Shown here piece by piece: positions 7,600 to 16,571 of a stretch of 64,000 bases of DNA. How positions within the stretch are numbered: the first letter of the stretch is position 1; each line of letters begins with the position of its first letter. This DNA comes from Diaminobutyricibacter sp. McL0608. GTDB taxonomy: Bacteria; Actinomycetota; Actinomycetes; Actinomycetales; Microbacteriaceae. Made by a program: the position numbers and the translations under genes. The notes under the pieces were generated by a model. It ran no database searches. It was given only the letters and a program-made list of their open reading frames with translations, and had not been told where the DNA came from. The stretch is from NCBI RefSeq assembly GCF_039613825.1, contig NZ_CP154826.1, forward strand, positions 744,001-808,000. Reading direction: 5' to 3'.

Positions 7600-8358
7600 A
7601 CGATCAACTCCCGCGCCAACACGAGCGCCTCCACCCAGCCGCGAACCGTCCTGCGTCGTGCCGACGGCAGTTCCATCCGTGTGCTCGTCGTCGATGACGA
7701 GTCCACGCTGACCGACCTGCTGTCGATGGCCCTCCACTATGAGGACTGGGAGGTCAAGACAGCCGCGACCGGACAGCAGGCGCTGGCGATCGCACGCGAG
7801 TTCCGCCCCGACGTGGTCGTGCTCGACATCATGCTCCCCGACATCGACGGGCTGCAGGTGCTGTCCCGGATGCGCGCAGACGGCAACGAAGCGCCCGTCC
7901 TGTTCCTGACGGCGAAGGATTCGCTCGACGACCGGATCGCGGGGCTCACCGCGGGGGGCGACGACTATGTCACCAAGCCGTTCAGCCTCGAAGAGCTCGT
8001 CGCGCGCCTGCGCGGTCTGCTCCGCCGTTCCCGCAGCGCTGTCGCCGATGCGAGCGACCCCGTGCTGGTCGTCGGCGACCTCGTTCTCGACGAGGACAGC
8101 TATGAGGTGCACCGCGACGGTTCCCCCATCGCGCTGACCGCGACGGAGTTCGAGCTCCTTCGCTTCCTCATGCGCAACCCGCGCCGCGTGCTCAGCAAGA
8201 CCCAGATCCTCGACCGGGTCTGGAGCTACGACTTCGGCGGTTCGTCGAGTGTCGTCGAACTGTACATCTCCTATCTCCGCAAGAAGATCGACTCCGGCCG
8301 CGCCCCGATGATCCACACCGTCCGCGGCGCCGGCTACATGGTCAAGGCTGCGACGTGA
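7597..8358 (+). CDS. OmpR-family response regulator
   Basis: A 253-residue two-domain regulator. The receiver domain spans about residues 28-140, with acidic pair D33-D34, phospho-acceptor D77 in VVLDIMLPD, T105 and the KPF lysine. The winged-helix DNA-binding domain follows (LTATEFELLRFLMRNPRRVL and SSVVELYISYLRKKID). GTG at 7597 is preferred over the longer reading because it lies 6 nt behind a GATAAT -10 box. It overlaps the histidine kinase gene by GTGA and is divergent from the MacB-type transporter, which is the most likely target. Confidence 0.92.
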   Translation: MTINSRANTSASTQPRTVLRRADGSSIRVLVVDDESTLTDLLSMALHYEDWEVKTAATGQQALAIAREFRPDVVVLDIMLPDIDGLQVLSRMRADGNEAPVLFLTAKDSLDDRIAGLTAGGDDYVTKPFSLEELVARLRGLLRRSRSAVADASDPVLVVGDLVLDEDSYEVHRDGSPIALTATEFELLRFLMRNPRRVLSKTQILDRVWSYDFGGSSSVVELYISYLRKKIDSGRAPMIHTVRGAGYMVKAAT

Positions 8359-10007
8359 CCCAGACCGCTCCGGCGGCGGGCGTGCCCGGCACTCCGCAGC
8401 GGCGACGCAGGTGGGGGTGGGTGCCGCGCATCCGCCCGTTCCGCTCCTGGACACTGCGAAGCAGGGTCGTCCTGGTCGTCGTAGCGATGCTCGCTGTTCT
8501 CGGCGCAGCCATCGGGGCGGTCAGCGTGTTCGCCCTGCAGAGCTATCTGCTCAACCGGCTCGATACCCAGCTCACGAGTGCCGTCGAGCGCGGCCAGCGC
8601 GCCGCCGACCTGGTCTACGGATCGTCGCCCACCGGCCCCGACGTGACCCGCATCGTCAACACGCCGGGCCAGCCGGTCGGAACGTTCGGTGTCGTGCGCA
8701 GCGGCAACATGCTCATCTACCCGGTCATCCTGGGCAAGCGTCCGAGCGGTTCCGCGCCCGACGGTCCCGTCTCACCGCAGATCGTGCCGGTGCCGACGTC
8801 GGAGCTGCTCTCCCTTCCCGCCGACGGCAGGCCGCGCACGGTCAACCTGGGTTCCGAACTCGGAGACTACCGGGTCGCCGCATCCGAACTCGTCAATGGC
8901 GACAGCGTCATCATCGGGCTTCCGCTCGACGAGGTGAATGCGACCGTGACCCAGCTCACCCTCGTGATCGCCCTCGTGACGCTCGCAGGCCTCATCTTCG
9001 CGTTCCTGATCGCCAGTTTCGTCGTCCGCCTGGCCATGCGCCCGCTCGCCCGCGTGGCAGGCACAGCCCAGGAGGTCGCCGAACTGCCGCTCGATCACGG
9101 CGAAGTCGCTCTCTCGGTCCGCGTGCCGGAGAAGGACACCGACCCCCACACCGAGGTCGGCACTGTCGGCGCCGCGCTGAACCGGATGCTCGGCCACATC
9201 GGATCCGCGCTGACGGCCCGGCAGGCGAGCGAGAAGAAGGTGCGGCAGTTCGTCGCGGATGCGAGCCACGAGCTCCGGACGCCGCTCGCCTCCATCCGCG
9301 GCTATGCCGAGCTCACTCGCCGCAGCCCGCATGAGCTTCCCGAGGATGTCACCCATTCGATCGGACGCATCGAGTCGGAGGCGACGCGGATGACGTCGCT
9401 CGTCGAGGACCTGCTGCTGCTGGCGCGTCTCGACGAGGGCCGCGATCTCGAGCGCGAGCCGGTCGACCTGTCGATCCTTCTGGTGGATGCGATCAGCGAC
9501 GCGCACGCGGCCGGCCCCGATCACCGGTGGAGTCTCGACCTGCCGGACACACCCGTCGAGGTGATCGGTGATGAGGAGCGCCTGCACCAGGTGCTCATGA
9601 ACCTGCTCGCCAATGCGCGCGTGCACACCCCGGACGGCACGCAGGTGACGGTACGCCTCGGTGTCGACGAAGCGGCTGACCGTGCACGGATCTCGGTGAC
9701 AGATGACGGACCCGGCATCCCGGAGGAGTTCCAGTCGACGCTGTTCGAGCGTTTCTCTCGCGCCGACAGCTCACGCGCCCGGACGACCGGCAGCACCGGC
9801 CTCGGTCTGGCGATCGTGCAGGCCGTCGTCGAAGCGCACGGCGGCGACGTCAGTGTTGTGAGTGTGCCGGGCGAGACGACCTTCAGCGTCTCGCTGCCGC
9901 TGGAGCACGGGGTCGCCGGGGCCGAGGTCGCCGCTGCCGACCAGATCGCCGCTGCCGTCCAGGTCGCTCCCGCCGACCAGGTCGCTCCTGTGGAGCCGCT
10001 CCGCTGA
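8355..10007 (+). CDS. Sensor histidine kinase
   Basis: A 550-residue membrane kinase. TM1 spans about 38-61, an extracytoplasmic sensor domain 62-198, TM2 about 200-224, then HAMP. The HisKA box has H305 (ADASHELRTP), followed by the ATPase domain with N box around N420, G1 DDGPGIP (450-456) and G2 GLGLAI (482-487). It is translationally coupled to the response regulator. The C-terminus carries about 25 extra residues in an imperfect repeat of ADQ-x-AP type (ADQIAAA, APADQVAPVEP), not needed for kinase function and possibly a DNA slippage product. The ligand is unknown; a role in sensing substrates of the adjacent exporter is inferred from position. Confidence 0.92.
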   Translation: MTQTAPAAGVPGTPQRRRRWGWVPRIRPFRSWTLRSRVVLVVVAMLAVLGAAIGAVSVFALQSYLLNRLDTQLTSAVERGQRAADLVYGSSPTGPDVTRIVNTPGQPVGTFGVVRSGNMLIYPVILGKRPSGSAPDGPVSPQIVPVPTSELLSLPADGRPRTVNLGSELGDYRVAASELVNGDSVIIGLPLDEVNATVTQLTLVIALVTLAGLIFAFLIASFVVRLAMRPLARVAGTAQEVAELPLDHGEVALSVRVPEKDTDPHTEVGTVGAALNRMLGHIGSALTARQASEKKVRQFVADASHELRTPLASIRGYAELTRRSPHELPEDVTHSIGRIESEATRMTSLVEDLLLLARLDEGRDLEREPVDLSILLVDAISDAHAAGPDHRWSLDLPDTPVEVIGDEERLHQVLMNLLANARVHTPDGTQVTVRLGVDEAADRARISVTDDGPGIPEEFQSTLFERFSRADSSRARTTGSTGLGLAIVQAVVEAHGGDVSVVSVPGETTFSVSLPLEHGVAGAEVAAADQIAAAVQVAPADQVAPVEPLR

Positions 10008-10010
10008 CTG

Positions 10011-10070
10011 CTGCGTCTCGTCACATCTGCGGTGCGGCGATCGGGGTGCAGGCGTGACGAACAGGCGCAG
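10011..10070. terminator. Imperfect bidirectional hairpin
   Basis: CTGCG (10011-10015) and TCGTCAC (10018-10024) pair with GTGACGA (10054-10060) and CGCAG (10066-10070). It lies between the convergent kinase and SGNH hydrolase genes. It is weaker than the other hairpins of the window. Confidence 0.45.
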
Positions 10071-10087
10071 TCACTGGCCGATGAAGC

Positions 10088-11260
10088 TCAGCGGGCGGAG
10101 AAGGCTCCGCCGGGGCCGAAGACCCGCTCGGCGAAACGGGTCGCCATCAGGGCCTGCACATCGTCGCCGGGGTGCAGGTTGTCGGGCAGCGGCAGAAGCT
10201 CTGCGTCGTCCGGTCCGTACAGTTCCAGGCCGTCGAGGTAGCGGATGGCCGGGTCGAGTTGCGCACGCTCCCGCACGATCCGCTCGAGTTCGGCTCGAAC
10301 GACCCCGAGGCTGAGCTTGCCGGCGTTCACGTCGTCGACGGTCCCCGCGGTGATCGTCCACGGTTCGGTGCGCGCCGGATCCTGGATGGTCGGTCCGGCT
10401 GCTACTTCGACCGGACCGCAGAAGATGGGCGACACGACGAGCAGGGGAGTGGTCGGATGACCGTCCCGGATGGTGTCGAGGAACCCGTGGACCGCCGTGC
10501 GGAAGATGCGCAGCCGCATCAGGTCGCCGTTCACGATGTTGATGCCGATCTTGACGCTGATCAGGTCGGCAGGCGTATCGCGCATGGTCCGCGCGGTCAG
10601 CGGGTCGAGCACGGCGTTGCCGGAGTACGCGACGCTGGTCAGCTCGGCGCCGGTGGCGCGGGCCGTCGCGACCGGCCAGGTCGCACCGATTCCGCTCGCG
10701 ATGTAGCCGTGGCTGATCGAGCTTCCGTGGTGCAGCCAGGTCCTGCCAGATGCCGCGACCGGGGCCTCGACCGGTGCGTCCGTGCGCAGTCCGAGCAGCT
10801 CCACCTGGTCCGTGTACGGCAGCCAGAGTTCGACGTTCTTCGGCCGGGCATCCAGCGCGTCGAACACCAGTGTGTCGGGTTCGCCGTCCACCAGGTAGGC
10901 GTTCGGCCGCTCGAACGTGAACACGAACCGGTTCCCGGCGGTGGATGCGCGGCTCTGCACCACGACGCCGTCGACGACGAGTTCGTAGGTCGCGGCCGGC
11001 ATCGGCGCGGTCTCGCTCTCGATCATCTTCGTCGCAAGAACGGTCAGCTCGATGTGGGTCGCCGCCGAGCGGAACGCCAGCCGGATACCGGCGCTCTGCG
11101 ACACGGACGCGCGCATGAAGTCGTCGGGGATCTGGCGCCGGGCCGCTTCGCCCAGACGGCGCGGCAGTACACCGCGCGGCGTCCGGTCGACAGCGATCGC
11201 CCCGCGGATCTCGACGGGCCCGCCGGCGAGAGGGATCTCGAGGAGCGGGGCGACCGTCAT
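10088..11260 (-). CDS. SGNH/GDSL-type hydrolase (probable carbohydrate esterase)
   Basis: A 390-residue protein with an N-terminal beta-sandwich (about 1-165) and a C-terminal SGNH hydrolase domain. Block I is HHGSSISHG with nucleophile near S181, block II G214 in AYSGNA, block III GINIVNG with N241, and block V DNLHPGDD with D360 and H363. There is no signal peptide, so it should act inside the cell on imported sugars, for instance removing acetyl groups. The ATG at 11260 overlaps the upstream glycosidase gene by 4 nt. It is the last gene of the ABC/glycosidase operon under the GGTAWCGWTACC operator. An acetylated oligosaccharide substrate is inference. Confidence 0.85.
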   Translation of the reverse strand: MTVAPLLEIPLAGGPVEIRGAIAVDRTPRGVLPRRLGEAARRQIPDDFMRASVSQSAGIRLAFRSAATHIELTVLATKMIESETAPMPAATYELVVDGVVVQSRASTAGNRFVFTFERPNAYLVDGEPDTLVFDALDARPKNVELWLPYTDQVELLGLRTDAPVEAPVAASGRTWLHHGSSISHGYIASGIGATWPVATARATGAELTSVAYSGNAVLDPLTARTMRDTPADLISVKIGINIVNGDLMRLRIFRTAVHGFLDTIRDGHPTTPLLVVSPIFCGPVEVAAGPTIQDPARTEPWTITAGTVDDVNAGKLSLGVVRAELERIVRERAQLDPAIRYLDGLELYGPDDAELLPLPDNLHPGDDVQALMATRFAERVFGPGGAFSAR

Positions 11261-13398
11261 TCGGCGATCACGCTGCCGTCGGCGTGGATGCGGTAGCTGG
11301 CGTCCCCGACCCGCACACCGGAGAGGGTCGCGTCCGGGTCGAGGGAGGCGACGCAGCCGTCGTCTGCTGTGATCGTGCCGTCGACGGCGACGCGCATCCC
11401 GAAGACGGATTCGAGCACCATCGCGACCCAGGCGCCGGACGACGAGCAGGCCCAGTCGTTGATGTACGGGAGCTGGGGCGGAGCCTTGCGCGCACCGGCG
11501 CCGATGGGTGGCATCGCCTCTTCGACGAAGTGCGCCTGACCCGCCGGACCCTGGTTCGTCGAGAGCGCGAGGCCTTGGAGCCAGCCGAGGGCCACATCCT
11601 GTGCACCGAGCGCGATCAGCGAGCGTGCCGCATCCGCCGGCCACGCCGGGTATGCGCCGTTCCACTGGTGGTCGGGGCGCACGCTGAAGCTGGCGTCCGG
11701 GTCCCAGGGGGACAGGGCGCGCATCCAGTTCGGCGTTTGCAGATCGTGCTGGAAGAACTGCACCATCTCGTCGCGCACCTGCGGGTCGAGGTCGTCTGCG
11801 ATCGTCGTGCCGACGACGTTGAAGTCGTAGCAGTGCCGCACCGGGATGCGCGTTCCGTCGGGCTGGCCCGCGGCGAAATGCCCGGTTCCGTCGAGGTAGA
11901 GGCCGGTGACGTGGGGGAGCAGCTCGTCCGCCCCGGCGCGGAGGCGGGCGGCCTCGTCGGTGTTCCCGAGCAGCTCCTGGTGGGCTGCGGCCGTGCGCAT
12001 GCTCCAGACGTTCGCTGCGTTGAGACTCGCGACCTCGTGGGTGTACGAGCTCACGCACTCGAGCAGGTTGTCGATCTCGCCGTAGTCGGCCAGGTGCCCG
12101 GCGCTGCGGAGCCCCTTCCAGGCCTCCGACCATCCCACGGTGTGGTCGGCGACGGTCTCGCTGTCACGACCGGCGACGCCGATGCGCTCGCCGAGGAATT
12201 CGGTGTCGCCGGTGAAACGGACGTAGTCGTTGACCATCCGGGTCATCGCGTAGTCGTTGACCGAATACCACCGGCCGACGGGGCCGCCGGTGAGGGAGGA
12301 GGTGCCGAAGTGGGTGTGGATGTCGCTGGCGATCCAGTGGCTCAGCTGGCGCTTCATGACCTGCGGGTCGAGCATCGCATGGACCACGGAGCTGAGGCTG
12401 TAGTCCCAGATGAACGTCGTCGTGGACCAGTAGTTCGGCATCAGCGTGTCGTAGCTGCGGCCCAGCACGTTGCCCGCGAATTCGCGGCGGAACCAGATGA
12501 CGCCGAGCGCACCCCACCAGTAGATGCGACGGAGCGCATCCGACGACGTCTCGAGTGTCGGAAGGTGCCCGGAGTATTCGCTGTTGCCTGGCGTGAAGAT
12601 CGCTTCGAGCTGGCCGTTCCAGAAGGATTCGGCGGATGCTACGGCGGCGGGCACGTCGGCTGTGACGCGGTCGAAGACGGCCACAGCCTCCTCGCGGGTC
12701 GACGCGACCGACTGCACGAAGCCGACGCGCTCGGACCCGCTCGGCTCCACGACGAGTTCGACGGAGAGCTCGCCACCGCGGCCGAGCCCGCCGATGCCGA
12801 CCTCGAAATCGTCGACCGGTGTGGGGGGCACCGCACTCCGGCGGGCGACGCCGGCGCGGTCGAGTCCCTGGACGCTGAAAGCCGACCCCTCGTCGTCCGA
12901 GAAGACGAGCCGGGTGCCCGCCTCGTCGACGACCACCGAGTTGCGGATGCTCGGGGACTCCGCATCCGACCACGAGCCTTCCGCACGGGTCACGCGGGCG
13001 TTCGCGGCCAGCGTCAGCGTGACGGTACGGCGCACATCCCCGGTGTTCGTGACCCGGATGTCCACAGCGACCGCCGTCTCGCCCGGCACGCAGACGGTGG
13101 TCGTCTCGATCGCGAGCCCGGGGAGTTCCGCCGAACGGACGACGCGGTCAGGGCGCCAGGCGTGCGCGATCGGAACGCCGTACGACTCGAAGACGCGGCC
13201 GTCGACGAACAGGACGCCCGTTGCGGCCAGGCCCTGGGAGACCGGCGGGAAAGTGACCGCGTGGAACGCGGTGAGGTCGTGCCCCACCTGCACCGTGCCC
13301 AGGAAGTTGGTCAGACCGGACGGGGCGACCAGATCGTCGTAGTGGTGGGTGATGACATCGGCAGCGAGGTCGTCGACGGACGGAATGGTCCGGGGCAT
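11257..13398 (-). CDS. Cytoplasmic (alpha/alpha)6-barrel glycoside hydrolase (GH63/MGH1-like)
   Basis: A 713-residue enzyme: an N-terminal beta-sandwich (about 1-250) and a C-terminal six-hairpin barrel typical of amylo-alpha-1,6-glucosidase, trehalase and mannosylglycerate hydrolase relatives. Characteristic stretches are YWWGALGVIWFRREF, STTTFIWDYSLSS, HQWNGAYPAWPADAARSL and YINDWACSSSGAW; carboxylates in WDYS and in the C-terminal half are candidate catalysts. No signal peptide is present. ATG at 13398 follows a GGAG site. Its neighbours are sugar permeases upstream and an SGNH esterase downstream (4-nt overlap). The phosphomannose isomerase in the same regulon favours a mannoside substrate, but alpha-glucosidase or alpha-rhamnosidase activity cannot be excluded. 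Confidence 0.75.
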   Translation of the reverse strand: MPRTIPSVDDLAADVITHHYDDLVAPSGLTNFLGTVQVGHDLTAFHAVTFPPVSQGLAATGVLFVDGRVFESYGVPIAHAWRPDRVVRSAELPGLAIETTTVCVPGETAVAVDIRVTNTGDVRRTVTLTLAANARVTRAEGSWSDAESPSIRNSVVVDEAGTRLVFSDDEGSAFSVQGLDRAGVARRSAVPPTPVDDFEVGIGGLGRGGELSVELVVEPSGSERVGFVQSVASTREEAVAVFDRVTADVPAAVASAESFWNGQLEAIFTPGNSEYSGHLPTLETSSDALRRIYWWGALGVIWFRREFAGNVLGRSYDTLMPNYWSTTTFIWDYSLSSVVHAMLDPQVMKRQLSHWIASDIHTHFGTSSLTGGPVGRWYSVNDYAMTRMVNDYVRFTGDTEFLGERIGVAGRDSETVADHTVGWSEAWKGLRSAGHLADYGEIDNLLECVSSYTHEVASLNAANVWSMRTAAAHQELLGNTDEAARLRAGADELLPHVTGLYLDGTGHFAAGQPDGTRIPVRHCYDFNVVGTTIADDLDPQVRDEMVQFFQHDLQTPNWMRALSPWDPDASFSVRPDHQWNGAYPAWPADAARSLIALGAQDVALGWLQGLALSTNQGPAGQAHFVEEAMPPIGAGARKAPPQLPYINDWACSSSGAWVAMVLESVFGMRVAVDGTITADDGCVASLDPDATLSGVRVGDASYRIHADGSVIAE

Positions 13399-13420
13399 GA
13401 GGAACTCCAGTGAGTGTGGG

Positions 13421-14239
13421 TTAGTACTGGCCGAGCGCGAGGCCGCGCGAGAAGAACTTCTGGGTGAAGAGGAACAGCACGACCGTCGGAAGCGAGACGA
13501 GGATGCCCGCCGCGAGCACCGTCGACAGCTGCGCGCCGCCGTAGGTGCTCTGCATTCCGGCGAGGGTCGTCACGATCGGCCGCACGCTGTCCGACTGGCT
13601 CAGGGTCAGACCGAGCAGCAGGTCGTTCCAGATGAACGTGGCCTGGAGGATGAAGATGGCGATGAGTGCGCTCGACGCCATCGGCAGGTACATCCGGAAG
13701 AAGATGCGCACGGTGGATGCGCCGTCCACCACCGAAGCCTCGAAGACGTTGTGCGCGATCCCCGTGAAGAAGTTGCGCATGACGAACGCGGAGAACGGGA
13801 TGGAGATCGCTGTGTAGACGATGATCATGCCCAGCTGCGTGTCGAACAGGCCGACCCGCGAGTAGCCGTCGAACAGCGGCAGGAGCACCATCTGCAGCGG
13901 GAACACCGTTCCGCCGAAGATGAAGACGAACCACCAGAACCCGTGTTTGAGGTTCAGCGCGACGATCGCGAACCCGACCGCTGCGCCGACCACGACCGCG
14001 ATGAGCGGCGAGACGATGCTGTAGATCAGGGTGCTGACGACGCTGTCGCCGAGGTTGCTGAGCTGCCAGGCCTGCACCATGTTGTCGAACAGGGCCGTAC
14101 CGTTGGGGATCCACGACTGCTTCGAGTCGTAGTTCGTCGGCGACTTGCTCGCGTTGATGACGAGCAGGTAGACGGGCAGGAGCCAGATGATGCCGAAGAA
14201 GACGAGCGCTGTCGTCCGTGCGATGCGTGATGCCATCAT
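13421..14239 (-). CDS. Carbohydrate ABC transporter permease, MalG type
   Basis: A 272-residue inner permease with six predicted transmembrane helices (first TALVFFGIIWLLPVYLLVI). The cytoplasmic EAA loop reads EASVVDGASTVRIFFRMYLP, the site that docks to a shared ATPase of the MsmK/MsiK kind; no ATPase gene is in this operon. Two adjacent ATGs exist: 14239, or 14236, which has better spacing from AGGAG. It is preceded by the MalF-type partner (6 nt). Confidence 0.92.
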   Translation of the reverse strand: MMASRIARTTALVFFGIIWLLPVYLLVINASKSPTNYDSKQSWIPNGTALFDNMVQAWQLSNLGDSVVSTLIYSIVSPLIAVVVGAAVGFAIVALNLKHGFWWFVFIFGGTVFPLQMVLLPLFDGYSRVGLFDTQLGMIIVYTAISIPFSAFVMRNFFTGIAHNVFEASVVDGASTVRIFFRMYLPMASSALIAIFILQATFIWNDLLLGLTLSQSDSVRPIVTTLAGMQSTYGGAQLSTVLAAGILVSLPTVVLFLFTQKFFSRGLALGQY

Positions 14240-14245
14240 CCGCTC

Positions 14246-15121
14246 CTAGAACTGGTTCTTCCGCGACAACTGCTGGCGCAGATACAGCACGGAGGCAAGG
14301 AGCGTGACGACGGTGAGGAACACCGCGATCGCCGACCCGAGGCCGTACTGGCTGTTGACGAAGGTGTCGTTGTACATGGTGAGGGCGAGCGTCTCGGAGA
14401 CGCGCCCCGGTCCGCCCTTGGTCATTCCGAGGACGATGTCGAAGGTCTTGAGGCTGGCGACGATCGAGAGTCCGATCACCACTGTGGTGAGCGGGCGGAG
14501 CATCGGCCAGAGCATGCTGGAGAACATCCGGAACCCGCGCGCGCCGTCGACACGGGCGGCTTCCAGCGGCTCCTTGGGGATGGACTGGAGGCCGATCGTG
14601 AAGAGCAGGGCGTTCACGCCGACACCCTGCCACGCCGCCGCGACGATCATCACGATCGTGTTGAGCGGGGCGTCGAGGAGCCAGCGCGGGGTGTCCATGA
14701 TCCCGAAGAAGTTGAGGGCCTGGTCGAGCGCGCCTCCGTCCTGGAGCACGAACGACCAGATGAGGCCGACGCCGATTCCGGAGATCGCGTAGGGGATGAG
14801 GAACGGAAGCCTGAGCCAGACGCCGCCCTTCATGTTGTAGGTCGCAAGCGCGAGGAGCAGACCGAGCCCGACGGGGACGATGAGCGTTCCGACGACCCAG
14901 AGGAGGGTGTTGAACAGAGATCCGACGAAGTCGGGATCGTGGAACATGGTGGCGTAGTTCGCCAGCCCTACCCATTTCGGGTCGCCGAGGCCGTTGTAGT
15001 CGGTGAAGCTGAGGAACAGGGTCCACAGCAGCGGGAGGTAGAGGAGGACGGCCACCAGGAGGGCGCCCGGGGCGACGAAGCCCCGGGCGGCCCAGCGGTA
15101 TTGCTCTTTACGTGCGGTCAC
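14246..15121 (-). CDS. Carbohydrate ABC transporter permease, MalF type
   Basis: A 291-residue permease with six transmembrane segments (GALLVAVLLYLPLLWTLFL is the first) and the EAA loop EAARVDGARGFRMFSSMLWP. The GTG start at 15121 lies 3 nt after the stop of the binding-protein gene; there is no clear ribosome site, so coupling to the upstream gene is likely. It forms the channel with the gene at 13421. Energy must come from an ATPase encoded elsewhere, as is usual in actinobacteria (MsiK). Confidence 0.92.
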   Translation of the reverse strand: MTARKEQYRWAARGFVAPGALLVAVLLYLPLLWTLFLSFTDYNGLGDPKWVGLANYATMFHDPDFVGSLFNTLLWVVGTLIVPVGLGLLLALATYNMKGGVWLRLPFLIPYAISGIGVGLIWSFVLQDGGALDQALNFFGIMDTPRWLLDAPLNTIVMIVAAAWQGVGVNALLFTIGLQSIPKEPLEAARVDGARGFRMFSSMLWPMLRPLTTVVIGLSIVASLKTFDIVLGMTKGGPGRVSETLALTMYNDTFVNSQYGLGSAIAVFLTVVTLLASVLYLRQQLSRKNQF

Positions 15122-15124
15122 GTT

Positions 15125-16384
15125 CTATTTCTGGGTTGCCCAGTATGTGTCAGCCGCGGCCTGGATCTTGGTCAGGTACGGCATCGGGTCACCGGGGTTG
15201 GCGGAGAAGGCGCCGAACTCTTCGAGCGCGACGTTCAGGATGGGGGTGGGCGCCGCTTCGAAGTAGCGCGTGACGAGCTGGTACTTGTCACCGGCGATCT
15301 CGGTGCCGAGTGTCTTCAGCCCGGCGTCCTTGACGGTGGCCTTCGGGTTGAACGGTACGTCGCCACGTGCGTTGCCCCACGCGGACTGCGCGCCGGCCGT
15401 CATCCACCACTTCGAGTAGGCGAGGCCGAGGTCCTTCTGCTTGGAGCTGTTCGCGACACAGAGCGGGCCGGTCTCGACGGGTACCGGGGTCTTGCCCAGG
15501 CTCGAGTCGACAGCAGGAATGATGAAGTAGTCGTAGTCCGAGCCGGCCTTCATGCCGACACCGTCGAGCGATGCCCCGAAGAACGTGCCGAAGTTGATCA
15601 TCGCCGCGTCACCCTGCTTCAGCATCTGCGCGGGGTCGGTCTTGCTTCCAGCGTCGCTGAACCAGCCCTTCTTCTCCTGGTCCTTCCAGGTGTTCATGAT
15701 CTTCACGATGCGCGGGTCGGTGTACTTGACCGAGCCGTCGCCGAGGCCCTTGTAGAGCGACGGGTCCGTGCCGGCCACCAGGGTCTCGAACCACGGGAAG
15801 GTGAAGAGCTGGCTGGTCTGGTAGAACGGCGTGACACCGTTGGACTTGAGCTTCGCGGCGTCGGCCATCAGCTCGTCCCAGCTGGTCGGCTTGTCGATGC
15901 CGTACTTGTCGAAGATCTTCTTGTTGTAGTACATGACCCAGTAGGCGATGTTCATCGGGACGCAGTACTGCTTGCCGTTGAACGTGTAGTACTTCTCGAG
16001 GTCCTTGCTGACGTTGCCCGAGGCGACGGCCTGCGACCAGATGTCGGAGGTGTCGGCGACGAGCTTCTGGTCGACGAGCTGCTTGAGCGAGTCGCCGGTC
16101 GACCAGGTGAACAGGCCGGGGCTCTGCTGGGTGCGGAACGACTGCTTGACGAACGCCTGGTACTGGTTCTCGTCCGAGTAGCCCGTGGTGTTCAGGCTGA
16201 TCTTCTCGTCCTTCTGCGACGTCGCGTTGAGCGACTGGAACTGCGGCTTCCAGGCTGCCTTGTCCGTGTAGAACTTCAGCGTTCCGGTCGTAGCGTTGCT
16301 CGCTCCGCCGCCGGCGCAGCCGGCGAGGAGGAGGCTGGCCGCGAGGAGAGGAGCGACCATCCCGATCATGCGTTTCTTATTCAA
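15125..16384 (-). CDS. Extracellular sugar-binding lipoprotein of ABC transporter
   Basis: A 419-residue family-1 solute-binding protein. I take the TTG at 16384 as start: GGGAG stands 7 nt upstream and it yields MNKKRMIGMV followed by a lipoprotein signal with lipobox LLLAGC. Earlier ATGs would place the promoter and operator inside the gene. The mature domain has typical features (KIFDKYGIDKPTSWDELM, GDAAMINFGTF, SKWWMTAG). It captures the oligosaccharide at the membrane surface for the two permeases that follow at 3-6 nt spacing. An operator for the LacI regulator at 19425 lies 105 nt upstream of the start. Confidence 0.93.
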   Translation of the reverse strand: MNKKRMIGMVAPLLAASLLLAGCAGGGASNATTGTLKFYTDKAAWKPQFQSLNATSQKDEKISLNTTGYSDENQYQAFVKQSFRTQQSPGLFTWSTGDSLKQLVDQKLVADTSDIWSQAVASGNVSKDLEKYYTFNGKQYCVPMNIAYWVMYYNKKIFDKYGIDKPTSWDELMADAAKLKSNGVTPFYQTSQLFTFPWFETLVAGTDPSLYKGLGDGSVKYTDPRIVKIMNTWKDQEKKGWFSDAGSKTDPAQMLKQGDAAMINFGTFFGASLDGVGMKAGSDYDYFIIPAVDSSLGKTPVPVETGPLCVANSSKQKDLGLAYSKWWMTAGAQSAWGNARGDVPFNPKATVKDAGLKTLGTEIAGDKYQLVTRYFEAAPTPILNVALEEFGAFSANPGDPMPYLTKIQAAADTYWATQK

Positions 16385-16463
16385 AGTTGAACTCCCTTGT
16401 TCGTGTGCAGAGTGTTGTTTTTCCCGGCACAACGGTGGTGCGCCCCGGTTTTTGGCCTCGGCC

Positions 16464-16504
16464 ATAGTACGTTGTTTTCCCGACACTATTGGTATCGTTA
16501 CCAA
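16464..16504 (-). promoter_or_regulatory. Operator 1 of the GGTAWCGWTACC regulon, with -10 box
   Basis: Palindrome TTGGTATCGTTACCAA at 16489-16504 lies upstream of the binding-protein operon. A TACTAT -10 box (minus strand) is at 16464-16469, so the operator covers the -35 region. The same dodecamer occurs at 19370 and 20585. Confidence 0.8.
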
Positions 16505-16571
16505 CGCCACAGGCAAAGTTAGCAGGAATGCATTCGACCTGCAAGGCGGGGCGGTGCTGCTGTGTGTTTTC

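Noticed and set aside
11284-13413. A 709-codon plus-strand frame opposite the glycoside hydrolase
   Set aside because: It is a shadow caused by third-position GC; the product is Asp/Arg/Val-rich with no domain, while the minus strand encodes a recognisable glycosidase.
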